This document shows positions 11,051 to 23,367 of a DNA stretch of 64,000 nt, piece after piece; the first letter of the stretch is position 1; each line of letters begins with the position of its first letter. The notes under the pieces were generated by a model that saw only the letters and a list, made by a program, of their open reading frames with translations, was not told the origin of the DNA and did no database searches. This stretch comes from Latrodectus hesperus (lineage: Eukaryota; Arthropoda; Arachnida; Araneae; Theridiidae). The stretch lies in assembly GCA_037975125.1 (NCBI GenBank), contig JAJQOW010000236.1, forward strand, positions 1 through 64,000, read 5' to 3'. A program made the position numbers and the translations under genes.

Positions 11051-14000
11051 ACAAAGCTATTTATAATTTTCTTTGTGTATTCATTTTTAAGGTTATTCTT
11101 ACATATTACATTGAAATATCTTTCCTGAAGAGCTCCCAAGCGAATCTTTTAATCATCGCTGAGAGGACTCTATGAAAACAAGGAAATAAAGAAATATTTC
11201 CTTAGCAATTAAACTTACATAAGAATAACCTTAGTTGCTTAAAAGTAATATTTCATTTAAATAAGAGTCATTATTATACAGACAGCATAATATATTCCCA
11301 TGGGTTATACAAGTCAACTCCAAGGAGGCAATTATATATACGAAACATAGCTATTTATAATTTTCTTTGTATATTCATTTTTAAGGATATTCTTACATAT
11401 TACATTGAAATATCTTTCCTGAAGAGCTCCCAAGCGAATCTTTTAATCATCGCTGAGAGGACTCTATGAAAACAAGGAAATAAAGAAATATTTCCTTAGT
11501 AATTAAACTTACATAAGAATAACCTTAGTTGCTTAAAAGTAATATTTCATTTAAATAAGAGTCATTATTATACAGGCAGCATAACATATTCCCATGTGTT
11601 ATACAAGTAATCTCCAAGGAGGAAGTTAATTTACTTTATATAGTCATTTTTAAGGTTATTCTTACATATTACATTGAAATATCTTTCCTGAAGAGCTCCC
11701 AAGCGAATCTTTTAATCATCGCTGAGAGGACTCTATGAAAACAAGGAAATAAAGAAATATTTCCTTAGTAATTAAACTTACATAAGAATAACCTTAGTTG
11801 CTTAAAAGTAATATTTCATTTAAATAAGAGTCATTATTATACAGGCAGCATAACATATTCCCATGGGTTATACAAGTAATCTCCAAGGAGGAAGTTAATT
11901 TACTTTATATAGTCATTTTTAAGGTTATTCTTACATATTACATTGAAATATCTTTCCTGAAGAGCTCCCAAGCGAATCTTTTAATCATCGCTGAGAGGAC
12001 TCTATGAAAACAAGGAAATAAAGAAATATTTCCTTAGTAATTAAACTTACATAAGAATAACCTTAGTTGCTTAAAAGTAATATTTCATTTAAATAAGAGT
12101 CATTATTATACAGGCAGCATAACATATTCCCATGTGTTATACAAGTAATCTCCAAGGAGGAAGTTAATTTACTTTATATAGTCATTTTTAAGGATATTCT
12201 TACATATTACATTGAAATACCTTTTCTGAAGTGCTCCCAAGCGAATCTTTTAATCATCGCTGAGAGGACTCTATGAAAACAAGGAAATAAAGAAATATTT
12301 CCTTAGTAATTAAACTTACATAAGAATAACCTTAGTTGCTTAAAAGTAATATTTCATTTAAATAAGAGTCATTATTATACAGGCAGCATAACATATTCCC
12401 ATGTGTTATACAAGTAATCTCCAAGGAGGAAGTTAATTTACTTTATATAGTCATTTTTAAGGATATTCTTACATATTACATTGAAATACCTTTTCTGAAG
12501 TGCTCCCAAGCGAATCTTTTAATCATCGCTGAGAGGACTCTATGAAAACAAGGAAATAAAGAAATATTTCCTTAGTAATTAAACTTACATAAGAATAACC
12601 TTAGTTGCTTAAAAGTAATATTTCATTTAAATAAGAGTCATTATTATACAGGCAGCATAACATATTCCCATGTGTTATACAAGTAATCTCCAAGGAGGAA
12701 GTTAATTTACTTTATATAGTCATTTTTAAGGATATTCTTACATATTACATTGAAATACCTTTTCTGAAGTGCTCCCAAGCGAATCTTTTAATCATCGCTG
12801 AGAGGACTCTATGAAAACAAGGAAATAAAGAAATATTTCCTTAGTAATTAAACTTACATAAGAATAACCTTAGTTGCTTAAAAGTAATATTTCATTTAAA
12901 TAAGAGTCATTATTATACAGGCAGCATAACATATTCCCATGTGTTATACAAGTAATCTCCAAGGAGGAAGTTAATTTACTTTATATAGTCATTTTTAAGG
13001 TTATTCTTACATATTACATTGAAATATCTTTCCTGAAGAGCTCCCAAGCGAATCTTTTAATCATCGCTGAGAGGACTCTATGAAAACAAGGAAATAAAGA
13101 AATATTTCCTTAGTAATTAAACTTACATAAGAATAACCTTAGTTGCTTAAAAGTAATATTTCATTTAAATAAGAGTCATTATTATACAGGCAGCATAACA
13201 TATTCCCATGTGTTATACAAGTAATCTCCAAGGAGGAAGTTAATTTACTTTATATAGTCATTTTTAAGGATATTCTTACATATTACATTGAAATACCTTT
13301 TCTGAAGTGCTCCCAAGCGAATCTTTTAATCATCGCTGAGAGGACTCTATGAAAACAAGGAAATAAAGAAATATTTCCTTAGTAATTAAACTTACATAAG
13401 AATAACCTTAGTTGCTTAAAAGTAATATTTCATTTAAATAAGAGTCATTATTATACAGGCAGCATAACATATTCCCATGTGTTATACAAGTAATCTCCAA
13501 GGAGGAAGTTAATTTACTTTATATAGTCATTTTTAAGGATATTCTTACATATTACATTGAAATACCTTTTCTGAAGTGCTCCCAAGCGAATCTTTTAATC
13601 ATCGCTGAGAGGACTCTATGAAAACAAGGAAATAAAGAAATATTTCCTTAGTAATTAAACTTACATAAGAATAACCTTAGTTGCTTAAAAGTAATATTTC
13701 ATTTAAATAAGAGTCATTATTATACAGGCAGCATAACATATTCCCATGTGTTATACAAGTAATCTCCAAGGAGGAAGTTAATTTACTTTATATAGTCATT
13801 TTTAAGGATATTCTTACATATTACATTGAAATACCTTTTCTGAAGTGCTCCCAAGCGAATCTTTTAATCATCGCTGAGAGGACTCTATGAAAACAAGGAA
13901 ATAAAGAAATATTTCCTTAGTAATTAAACTTACATAAGAATAACCTTAGTTGCTTAAAAGTAATATTTCATTTAAATAAGAGTCATTATTATACAGGCAG

Positions 14001-14170
14001 CATAACATATTCCCATGTGTTATACAAGTAATCTCCAAGGAGGAAGTTAATTTACTTTATATAGTCATTTTTAAGGATATTCTTACATATTACATTGAAA
14101 TACCTTTTCTGAAGTGCTCCCAAGCGAATCTTTTAATCATCGCTGAGAGGACTATGAAAACAAGGAAATA

Positions 14171-14640
14171 TAGAAAAATTTTAGCCAATCATACACATAA
14201 AACATTTATGATATGCTCTTTATTGAATTTGAAGAATATTCTTAATTATTACATTGAAAATTCTTTCTAAAAGAACTTTCAAGAGTATATTTTAATTTTC
14301 GCTGGAAGTATTCTTTGAATGGAATGAAATAAGGAACTTCTTAATATTGAATCTTATATCATGTAAAATTTTGCTATTAAAATAACTGTTTTATTTAAAA
14401 AAATGTTTAGTGCAGATAGAACAGGTATAGTTAATTCCGATGTATTGTACATGTCAACTCCAAGGAGGCATTGATAGATAAAATGTAATTATATATATAA
14501 TCTCAATTTCACAGACACACAAGAATATTATTTAAGTTTTAAAATTATTCTTTCATATTTTTTGGGATATCTTCTATAATATTTCTCCAAGCAAATTTGA
14601 TTTTCATGGATGATAAGAAAAATTTTTGAGTAAAATTAAT
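14171..14640. repeat. Decayed satellite units at the right edge
   Basis: After 14170 the homogenised repeat stops, but diverged copies are readable. 14224-14330 aligns to the landmark region (ATTCTTA.ATTACATTGAAA, then CAAG.G.AT.TTTTAAT..TCGCTG). 14452-14475 keeps GTCAACTCCAAGGAGGCA. A third weak copy lies near 14545-14620 (TCTCCAAGCAAATTTGATTTTCATGG). These are array-edge monomers that escaped homogenisation. Confidence 0.65.
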
Positions 14641-14689
14641 TTAATAATTATTTGCTGAACTAGCATGCCTCTATTGCAAGCTTTTGATG

Positions 14690-14870
14690 TGATGTTTGTG
14701 TTTAGTTGTCCATGAAAGATTACGTTTTACACACAATATTTAAATAGTTCTAGACCCACATATCAATAAGTATTCAGACCCGTTACAGACTCTATAGTCC
14801 ACGGTGGAAATCGAACCCATAAACTCTTGAAACCAAGTTTTTAAATCCTATTTCTCCTACTCGGTTTTCT
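14690..14870 (-). mobile_element. Possible very old SINE-A relic
   Basis: On the minus strand about 14870-14750 reads CCGAGTAGGAGAAATAGG..., then GGGTTCGATTTCCACC..., with SINE-A-like spacing between A-box-like and B-box-like parts and a following stretch resembling the SINE body. Divergence is high and no target-site duplication was seen. It could instead be another tRNA-like remnant. Confidence 0.35.
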
Positions 14871-15059
14871 TTGGGTAAGTATTTTCCAGTAAAGTGTAAA
14901 TTTTGGTTCCAAAATTACGTTTTAAAATTACCGTTACTATTTATCTAGTGTTGTTCACAAATACGTTTTTCCTCATGGATTCAGGTTTGGAATAAAGATG
15001 TTAAAACAGAAAGAACAATGAGTGGGTAAGAATTCCTTTTATTTAAGACGCTTTAATGA

Positions 15060-15377
15060 ATGAAATTGTGTTTCTTTCCCCTTGCATTATTTATTCTTTT
15101 TACTGTTGACGCTATAATAGTAAAAACAATACACGCGTTTCCTATAGTTTATAATAACAATATTTTTTCCAGAATGAGGAAATGTCATATCGATTTTCAT
15201 AGAAAAATTTATTTGTTATATAGAATGAAAGGGATGTCACCTTCCGTAAATATATTTTTTAACGGCAACAATTATACGGAGATGACAATTTTTAAAGTGT
15301 GGAAAAAGAACCACACATATCTTCCTTTAGGAAAATTGAAGTATTTCTACCGAGTAATAATTCCACCTCTTAAATAA
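15060..15377 (+). CDS. Uncertain 105-residue ORF with signal-like N-terminus
   Basis: ATG-initiated frame. The first about 26 residues (MKLCFFPLALFILFTVDAII...) form a plausible secretion signal or signal anchor: Lys-2, a hydrophobic core, then a possible cleavage after VKTIHA. The remainder is basic and aromatic, with a single Cys in MRKCH and an NYT sequon. I do not recognise a family. It is among the longest plus-strand frames not explained by a mobile element, but frames of this size arise by chance in 64 kb. Its base composition matches the surrounding spacer, and no promoter or splice structure is evident. Confidence 0.2.
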   Translation: MKLCFFPLALFILFTVDAIIVKTIHAFPIVYNNNIFSRMRKCHIDFHRKIYLLYRMKGMSPSVNIFFNGNNYTEMTIFKVWKKNHTYLPLGKLKYFYRVIIPPLK

Positions 15378-17538
15378 ATCAAATCTCAATATAAGCAGTC
15401 CCAAAGAGAGTTCAAACTAGCATTAACTAAGTTTTGAATAAACTCTAACAACCAAATTCAAACTTTCAAAATGAAATTGCTTTTAAATTAGCCAAAGGAT
15501 ATGTTCATTAGAAGGATGCAATGTTCAATCCATTCCGTGCAGTTGTTTTTGATTCAATTTCAAACAAAATTTCGGCTTGGAAAGAGAATAATAGTTTTAT
15601 TTAGAGAGATAATTATAGATGTTATTTTTTGTTAAAAATTTTAATTTATTTAATAGTTTTAAAAAATTTATTATATTTCATTGTGATCAAGTAGGACATT
15701 ACTCTTTAGAATAAATTGTCTCAAGTTCGATCCCCACGATTGAACAAAGAAAGACAAAATTTATTTATTTTAAACGATAAAAATAATTAGGGCACATGCG
15801 CAGAAGCGTTTTGGGTTTCCTTTCTTTCGACACGGGAATATTCGTCCCACTCTCTATGGAATGTTCTCTATGGGAATTTACGAAGTTAATATTGAAATAT
15901 TTTTTATTAGCAGGTCTTCAGTGTGTGGTCAAAATTTAAATTTAGCAATTAAGGAATATACAGTATTCTTCGTTAGTTCTTTGAAAAATTTTATTAGTGT
16001 TACTTGGATAAGTAAAATTTTACATTTTAGTTGGGTTTTAATCCATCATTCATAAAATATATATAAAGCTACTTTAAAGTTTATGATGAGCAAATATTCA
16101 CACAAGTGCATCTTATTTCCCTAGAATTTTTTAGCATACATATTTATTTCAATTATTCCTTTTCTTTGCATTTTTATTTTGAAAATACTTTTCATTTTGA
16201 CTTCTCAAATTTTTAAAAAGAAACTGTTGAATGAAAACAATCAAGTAAAAAAATCTTTAATTTAATTTTATTTAAACCTAATTCGAAGTTAATTCAGAAA
16301 GCTAAAATTGGCTATGAATTTATGAATAAAAAAGTCTGTCATTTTATAATTTGGGTTTTTTTAGCATGTGAAAACTTTTATAGGCATTTAAAATATTTTT
16401 GAAGGCTTATAATTAAATTGTTCATAATTTTTGTATTTTATTAAAATAAAATTAAATGTATATTTTAATTAACCACATTAAATTTCAATAACGCACAAAT
16501 TTTTGCAAGATGAATAACAAAGTTTGTCAGTGCTTTAAAAAAGTAACAACAAAATTATTTCAAATACTACCATGAACATTTTAAGTTTTTTGCTGTTAAA
16601 TTATTTTAATTTTAAGTTCAGATTTGGCAATAGAACAAACATATTAGAATAAGATAAAAACGAACTTACTTACTGCTTGTACTTTTTAATGAATAAAACA
16701 CCAGTCGATTTCTTCACGCATCATTCATTATCTTAGATTTTTACGAAAATTAAATTCAGTAAGGAAACTTAATTTCCAGAAACTCACAGAAAAATGAGAA
16801 ATTCCTTGAAAATTTTATAGAAACTGCATCAGTTTGAATTCTAAAGGTTCTCTAAAGATGCTTCCATAAGGAATAAGTCAATATATTATTATAAGCTTGG
16901 TATGCTACTTTTTGTAAAGAAAATTTTGTGGAAAATTTAACTACAGTCTCTTGATAAAAAGTAAGACAGAAAATATGAAGCCAAACAGAATTTCTACATT
17001 AAGACAAAATATTCTATGGAAGCGTACCTATTAACAGTTTAATATTATAAAAATTAAAATTAACTGAAATTTTCATCAAAATTTACAAAGTTTAGAGAAA
17101 TTTCACAGAAAAAAAGATATTTATCATGCCTCAAAATATTTATAAAAACAATAGTTTTAAATACTTTTCACATCACTTCAGTAGTGCTTGTATTAACTCT
17201 AACGTCAGAAAAAATTTAATTCCTTAAACCTTCACAAATAAAATAATTAGTGCAAAGAAATCCAAAGTGACTTACTCTATGTTACTTCAGCAAAATTGCA
17301 CACACATTGAAGCATTAACAGTGAAGCTCGTAATTCTGTAAAAGAAATGCATGTTAAAAATTGATTAAAACCCCATTGTTTTTAAAAATATTTCTTTTAC
17401 TTTTTTCTTTAATTTAATTTATAGAGACAAACTGTACGTTTTTAATTAAAATATTTTCACAATATTGATAATTATATTTTTGATTTTTAGTAATTACATA
17501 GATGCTTAAATAATTCGCATTTTTATTTCAATAATAAA

Positions 17539-17540
<2 letters not shown>
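15378..17540. other. AT-rich spacer
   Basis: No genes recognised. A tRNA B-box-like string (CAAGTTCGATCCCCAC) at about 15723-15738 stands alone without a convincing A box. A short GC-richer stretch at about 15790-15850 has no coding support. Confidence 0.5.

Positions 17541-17584
<44 letters not shown>
17541..17584. repeat. (TA)n microsatellite
   Basis: About 22 uninterrupted TA dinucleotides. Confidence 0.97.
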
Positions 17585-17587
<3 letters not shown>

Positions 17588-19132
17588 TGTTGTCTTGGAA
17601 AACTAGTTAATTAATAATAGAAACGAGTTTTGGTAAAATGCACATATTCATTAACCAAAATACAGATCTTGAATCTTACTGATAAATAAAGAAGTGCAGT
17701 AATGTGTGGGAGATTATTCTGCAGGAGGAAAAATAAACAAGAAAACAAAAAATATTAATCCTTTTATTTAAATTATAAAAACTTATATTCATTATATTAC
17801 TTTATTTAACAAAATCAATTATATTATTTACAAAGCTTCACATCCGGGCTTCTTGCTTTATTTAGCACGTATTTTCAATGAACTTGATGACAATAAGAAC
17901 TGTGAGTGATTTATTTATGTCCTATAGAACAAAAATATAAATAATAGGAAAGAATTTTCTTTAAAATAAATTTATTATCCAATTAAATTGCTTAATTTTA
18001 TTTTAGGGATATTTTTACTGCTGAAAATTTGGAATTTGAAAAGCATGTTTTCATTTATAGTATTTAAAATTTTCCAAAATTGAAAAATATTATTAACTTT
18101 TTTAGATATAAATTGCAATAATTCTTTTAAGTAATAATATTTTTTATAATTTATTCAATGGAAATTGTTTCACAGTTAACATTTTCATAACTAAAAAATG
18201 AGAAGGAAAGGAAGATTTTAATAACTAAATATAGAATTTTTTACTTAAAGGAGAAATAAAATGAGTATTGAAATTTGTTTTGTGCAAACTGATCTCTAAT
18301 GGTTTTACAGTTATTTTCTGTTATATTTCCACTAATGAACAAATTGTTTTATTAAAAGTTCTAGGTACTAAGTATATTCAATCATAAAACTCTCTAGTGA
18401 GCCAAGTCAACAATATCAGATGCCAACTTTTCGGAGCAGAAGCTTATAGTAAAAACCTTGTGATCAAATTTCAGCAGAAAACTGATTTGGTATAATAATG
18501 TTATTTACATTAATTTAAAGGTACATGCAATTCGCTTCGTCTTGAAAGACAAAATCCAATCTTATACATTAAAAGCAAATCAAATGAGCTGTGCAGTATT
18601 TGAAAATTCATTTTAATAACGCCGTTAATAAATATTGAAATTGGAACTTATTTCATCAACTTTCAACATGTTTTCAGTAAGCGAAGAATAGATAAAAGCG
18701 TAAACACGTTCATTACAATAATTAAAAATAATCAAAAAAGCAATTATTTTTTAAAAAAATTAACTGTAGAACATTAAAAAATAAGATTCGAAGACACATT
18801 TTTTTCAACTCTAGCGGTTATGTATAGATGAAATAAAAAAATATCTTCCATTCTTGAGGTTTAAGAATTCATGAAATGGTCATCTCTTAAATTATAAACG
18901 CTTAAAATAATTTCAGTTAGGCAACTTTACAGTGGATTAGCACTGAATTATTTACTTTCAAGTTCAATTAAAAGTTCTGTAATTAAAATCTTGCATTAAT
19001 ATATAAACGAAATTTTAAGTTAACCTCCAGAACTGCAAAATCCTGGTCAGTTATTTTCCCATTCCGAGTAGCCGTTCATTCTAACACGATAAATTCGGTG
19101 CATAAACAGAAAAAGAATTTTATTTACATAAA
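17585..19132. other. AT-rich spacer
   Basis: Nothing gene-like seen. Stops are frequent in all frames. Confidence 0.5.
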
Positions 19133-19133
19133 T

Positions 19134-19720
19134 CAGAGTTTGTCAACCTGTGGGACGCGGAAAATAATAATGGCAGGCATAAAAAATAAAAATAATTGAC
19201 TCATAAAAATATCATAGAAAAATTTTGCTTACATTATTCATAAAAATTATTTTAATTCATACGATTTAGCAAAGTACATTCAATGATTGAAAATAAAGCA
19301 ATCGACAACTGTTTTTTGGATTTCACTTTCAAATGTTAACCATGAGTAACAAGAGGTGTTGCCACCATCCTCATTCCTTTCATGACGCGACAAGTTATTG
19401 TTTAGTCTTCGTTCAATGCAGTCATTGATTAACCTTTTCTTTAATAAGCAATGGATCAGCTTTTATGAGCCTGTGCATGCCACACAAGCAGTGATGTTCA
19501 ACAAATGACAAAATTAAAAACTTAGTGCAAAACGTTAAAAATCCGCAGTTTTCAGATCTTTAAAGAGGTGTTAAAAGAAAACATTGTGATGTGTATAATA
19601 TGTAGAGACGAGATTGTCCTAAACCCAAGCGTATACACGTGCTTTCAAATGGATTCACGAAGCATTCGTTTCTTTCACGACATCTGCATACGGATTACAA
19701 TAACAAAGATATCGATTTTT
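19134..19720 (+). mobile_element. hAT/ZBED transposon relic (tentative)
   Basis: Begins with CAGAGTTTGTCAACCTGTGG at 19134, typical of one hAT-superfamily terminus (CAG plus a 'TCAACCTGTGGG'-type end). About 0.4 kb downstream a plus-strand frame near 19585-19625 reads VMCIICRDEIV, the C-x2-C half of a BED zinc finger as found at the N-terminus of ZBED-type hAT transposases. The His part is not preserved, stops interrupt the frame, and no second terminus or target-site duplication was found. It would be a 5' remnant of an inactivated element. Confidence 0.4.
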
Positions 19721-21261
19721 TTAACGCATAAATGAATGAAACGCAAGATGACCTCTATTTTATCACACACCTGACACAGATTCTACATATTAATGAGACT
19801 AATTTAATGTACAGAAATTTTTTGTTAATGTATTAGTTAACCACATAAACAAATGTGGTTATAGTCAACAAATAGGAGAAAACTTTATTTTACCATGTAT
19901 AAAGAATACTGTTCCTCTTATGATTAACCATCAATATACAGAAAAAATAAATTAGATTCCTCTCTTAAATAGTACCGAGAAACTTTCTGAGAAAGTTTTT
20001 TACCATTATCATTTTCAAGTATGGAATTAGATCACTCTTTTTGTATTTTTAAAAATAAATACTAAAAAACACTCAGCTCTCATCTTTTAAACCAAATTTC
20101 AAAAAATTATGTTCTTCAAAACAAGCACAAGAATCTCATTAATCATATTTTATGAAAGTATTTGATGAGAAAACATATATTAATTGCATTTTTTATAATT
20201 TTATTAAAACCATTTATTACTAAATGAAATTACAAAATATTAGATAATTAAGAAACTTTGAAAAAACATATATATGAATCTTACAGTGATTTATAATTTT
20301 AAGTTTAGTGAGTCTTAATCCGGCAAGACATTTAGGCGTGTTTCAGTGTAATGTCTCATGTGATGTGACTACATGGTCACCACGTAAAATTTATAATGCA
20401 AATAAGACAATATAATTTGCAATAACAAATTTCACGAAATATAATTTTTATTAAGTGGTACATTTAAACATGATTTATTATCAAATGATACGCGAGCCAC
20501 TGGTATAGATATAGCAGATACTTATTTACCATAATCTTTTGGTAATAATACATAGCTTTCATTAATAATTCATAACGATTTGTAGCCTTCGTTGATTATT
20601 ATAATAAATTGCATTCATTTTAACCGATACATTTTTAACAAAACCACTCAACTGATATTCAGTCTCAAAATATAAAATTTTACTAGTTGTAAAATTTCTA
20701 AAAATCAGTCACCAGATTTAAGAAATATTAAAAAGATTCCTTAAGTGCTACACTAATGACTTTTAAAATCTGCTTTAAGTTTTGCAACAGCGTTTACTAT
20801 TTAATACTAGGTTTACGGGATATGCCATTTCGAACCCTTTTATTTATTTAAACTACAAAAAATGATAGCATTTTTATATTATCTCTTTCTGATCTGACTT
20901 TTGTCCTATCGATGAAATAAGAAATACCGAAATATAATTCCTTAAAATGAAATATTGTAACACTTTATATGGTATACCTGTATGTTCATGTATGTCAATT
21001 TGAAGCTTTTTACAAGATAAACAAGAAAGTTCTTGGTGTTTTTAATGACCCAAAAGAATATGACGTGCAGAAAGAGTAGCCCAATGTTAGCCCTCGAAGT
21101 AATCACACTAATTGTAATAATTGCATAAAATATGCTGTTCTTACAAATTACTCTACCCCAAAATATTAAATGTGCTCCAAATGCAAAACATTATTCGAAT
21201 AAATGTGCATCCAAAGGATTCAAGAAGTTGAAAAAGATACAATTCCTGATAGCAGAAAATA
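19721..21261. other. AT-rich spacer
   Basis: No recognisable feature. Confidence 0.5.
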
Positions 21262-21368
21262 GAAATGCAACACCCCTCCCTTGTTGCTCAACAGAGGAGC
21301 GATCGAACCCGGGATCTTTCTTTCTGAGGAGTGTTGCTCTACCACTGGGCCACGGTAACGGGCTCGTG
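21262..21368 (-). mobile_element. SINE-D head (tRNA-like remnant)
   Basis: On the minus strand the segment reads GTTACCGTGGCCCAGTGGTA... with an A box in TGGCCCAGTGGTAGAG (21352-21337) and a B box GGGTTCGATCG (21311-21301), followed by a short non-tRNA segment. The tRNA-like part does not fold convincingly as a full cloverleaf, and no tail or target-site duplication is clear. Open frames on both strands here are shadows. It differs from the other SINE heads in the window. Confidence 0.55.
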
Positions 21369-22200
21369 CGTATTAATTTGCTGTATTTCACATAAACAAG
21401 AGATATACATTGTAAAAGAGCCATTTATAGAAATAAAATGCTCAAGGGTTAACAGAGAAGCAGTTACATTTTTTAAACGAATAACAATAGTCTACAGCTG
21501 GACATTGTGTTATGCATCACATTTATTTCAAAATACGTTACGTTGAGATTTAGAATACATAGACCACTATCCTTTTACTCTGATATTAATAAAACACTCT
21601 TAATTCTACATATAAGTAGTTAGTTTCTAATAAGATTTTTAATGTTAATGATATAAACAACAAAATAATTGATATAAGCAATAAAATTTTAAATTCGCTA
21701 TGCAGGAAAATGTGATGTTTAGGATCTTCATCACTATGTGATTAAGTATTCAAATTCTAAACATTATGATTGCTACTGTTACTCATCGATTCAAAAACTA
21801 GTTCCATAAAAATTGCGTTAAACATAAATATACAAATAAACGGTAAATGTACTTCTTTTATTGTGCTAAAATTATAATAGAATAAAAAAAATTAAGCAAA
21901 TACATTCAATCAAAAAATAAAAATCTCGTGCAATTACCAAATAAAATACTAATTAAAAATCCACAAAAAGACGTTCTATTTTTACATATTAAAAACCATT
22001 ATGTAACATTATATTTTTTGTTTGACACAAACAAATTTAAAATAAAATATATTCTTTACGTGGCAAACAAATTTAAAAACGGATACTAATTCCAAGCGAA
22101 AATTATCACTGCCAGTAAGACCGCGTCAATCTTAATCGTCATCGTAGTACAAATGGCTAATGAACGCTTTAAATAATTGCGATATTATGGAACAACGCTG
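21369..22200. other. AT-rich spacer
   Basis: No gene seen. The plus-strand frame at 21331-21546 starts inside the SINE-D head and has no domain. Confidence 0.5.
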
Positions 22201-22960
22201 ATTAACATTAAATCTTCTACCGGAAAGTTCTGTCCATTTTCTGGAATAGAACAAAATAGTAATATTTCGTAACGCGAATAAACTTTATGAAATAATATGA
22301 TTGCCAAATTATTATTAATGATTTCTTGCCAGTATGAGAGTAATTTGTAAACCCCATTTTTGAAAAAATGTTTAATTTTCTCATGCAAAAATTGAAACAG
22401 TGCTTGATGGATAGCTTCTTCACTTTTGAATTTTTTAGCCTTCAAAAACTTCTGCCAAACAAAAACAAGTATATTTGGAGGTTGGTAAGTTCGGAGAATA
22501 GGGTATATGGGACAAAATTTCTCAGCCTATTTCTGCAATTTTTGACGAACACTTTTCTTGGCCTCTTTCTTGGAACATTGCAGGTCTCTCTTCTTGGACC
22601 ACTCCTTTTACATTATCCAGTTGGCGACAATACTTTTCTGAATTTAACTTTACGCTTAATTTTTAATGCTCATAAGGTATTGGTCTTCAAATGTCCCACT
22701 ATATATGTAGCATTCTCTATTTCAGAGTCAAATTTTTTTAGAGTTTTAAAGGCTAGATTTTTTTTCCGCACAATATACCCTTTTCCTGACGATGTTTTCA
22801 TAGGGAATCCACTTTTCATCCCCAGTTGTCATCCGGTTCAAGAAAGGCTCGATTCTGTTCCGAACAAGAGATGAACCTATGACGACTCGGATCAAAATTT
22901 TTTGACTTAGTTCACGTGGCACTCATTTTGAATATGTCAAAGCTAATCCTATATTCTGAA
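22185..22960 (-). pseudogene. Mariner transposase fragment (broken)
   Basis: Minus strand, several frames. Upstream part (about 22940-22750): VPREL..K.LI.VV.GSSLV, IEPFLNRM.TGDEKWI.YENI and RKR, the characteristic mariner block around the second catalytic region. TGDEKW is encoded by 22826-22809. Downstream part (22445-22310): FKSEEAIHQALFQFLHEK then FFKNGVYKLLSYWQEIINNN, the mariner C-terminus. The HxxPYSPDLAPSDYHLF stretch expected between them is not readable and stop codons interrupt, so no active enzyme is made. The 168-codon plus-strand frame at 22368-22874 is the antisense shadow of this pseudogene. Confidence 0.8.
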
Positions 22961-23087
22961 TAGGGTCCGAAATAGCTTGTTGCTAAATTAAGCTTATTGC
23001 GATTTCCGATTTTTTCAGAAAAAAATTTTGCTCTAAAATGGTTTTTAACAACACCATCATCGATCAACGGACAGAATTTTCCGGTAG
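22217..23087 (-). mobile_element. Truncated mariner element with TIRs
   Basis: Terminal inverted repeats CTACCGGAAAGTTCTGTCC (left, 22217 on) and CTACCGGAAAATTCTGTCC (right end, reverse complement from 23087) match at 18 of 19 positions. The roughly 871-bp interior carries the middle and C-terminal parts of a mariner transposase on the minus strand. Full-length mariners are near 1.3 kb, so the element has lost several hundred bases, mainly the N-terminal DNA-binding part. A TA duplication could not be fixed because the outermost bases are blurred. Confidence 0.8.
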
Positions 23088-23367
23088 ATTTGATACTTTA
23101 AATTTTCATTCCCATATAAATACTAAATAAATTACGATTCTTCTGTCTGAAGAGTTAAGACTATATATTAAACGTTTCTAATACCAAATATATTGTTAAC
23201 ACACTGACATTTGATTAAATACAATTTATCAAATATATTAAAAATATGCAATTTAGTTATTTTTCTAAAAGTAGAATTACGTGACACTTTAACCAACCTA
23301 CTCCTTGTTTTTTTTTTTTTTTTTTTTTTACACATACTAGAATTCCATAATGGACGCTTAAAAATGA
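23088..23367. other. Spacer with poly(T) tract
   Basis: AT-rich, including a T homopolymer of about 23 nt at 23307-23329. No gene. Confidence 0.6.

Larger units (their letters stand above)
8040..14170. repeat. Satellite array, about 22 units, two length classes
   Basis: Long tandem array. Using the landmark G(A/T)GCTCCCAAGCGAATCT, units start at 8106, 8365, 8659, 8950, 9244, 9513, 9813, 10109, 10402, 10699, 11130, 11424, 11693, 11962, 12231, 12500, 12769, 13038, 13307, 13576, 13845 and 14114. Spacing is mostly 291-300 bp to 10699. It is exactly 269 bp for ten consecutive periods from 11424 to 14114. One 269-bp unit (9244-9513) lies among the long ones. The short class lacks about 25 bp in the segment between the CTCCAAGGAGG motif and CATTTTTAAGG. 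Two landmark variants occur: A (GAGCTCCC with TATCTTTCC) and B (GTGCTCCC with TACCTTTTC). Short open frames inside it (for example 10214-10483) have no conserved coding signal. Confidence 0.97.

Noticed and set aside
8565..14050. AGGAGG strings before ATG as ribosome-binding sites
   Set aside because: Part of the satellite unit (CTCCAAGGAGG); Shine-Dalgarno logic does not apply in a eukaryotic nuclear sequence.
8040..14170. CRISPR-like array
   Set aside because: Units of 269-300 bp repeat end to end with no unique spacers, in eukaryotic DNA; this is a satellite.
22368..22874. 168-codon plus-strand open frame, the longest on its strand
   Set aside because: Antisense to mariner transposase blocks (DEKW region and C-terminus) on the minus strand; hydrophobic Phe/Leu-rich text is a reverse-complement artefact.
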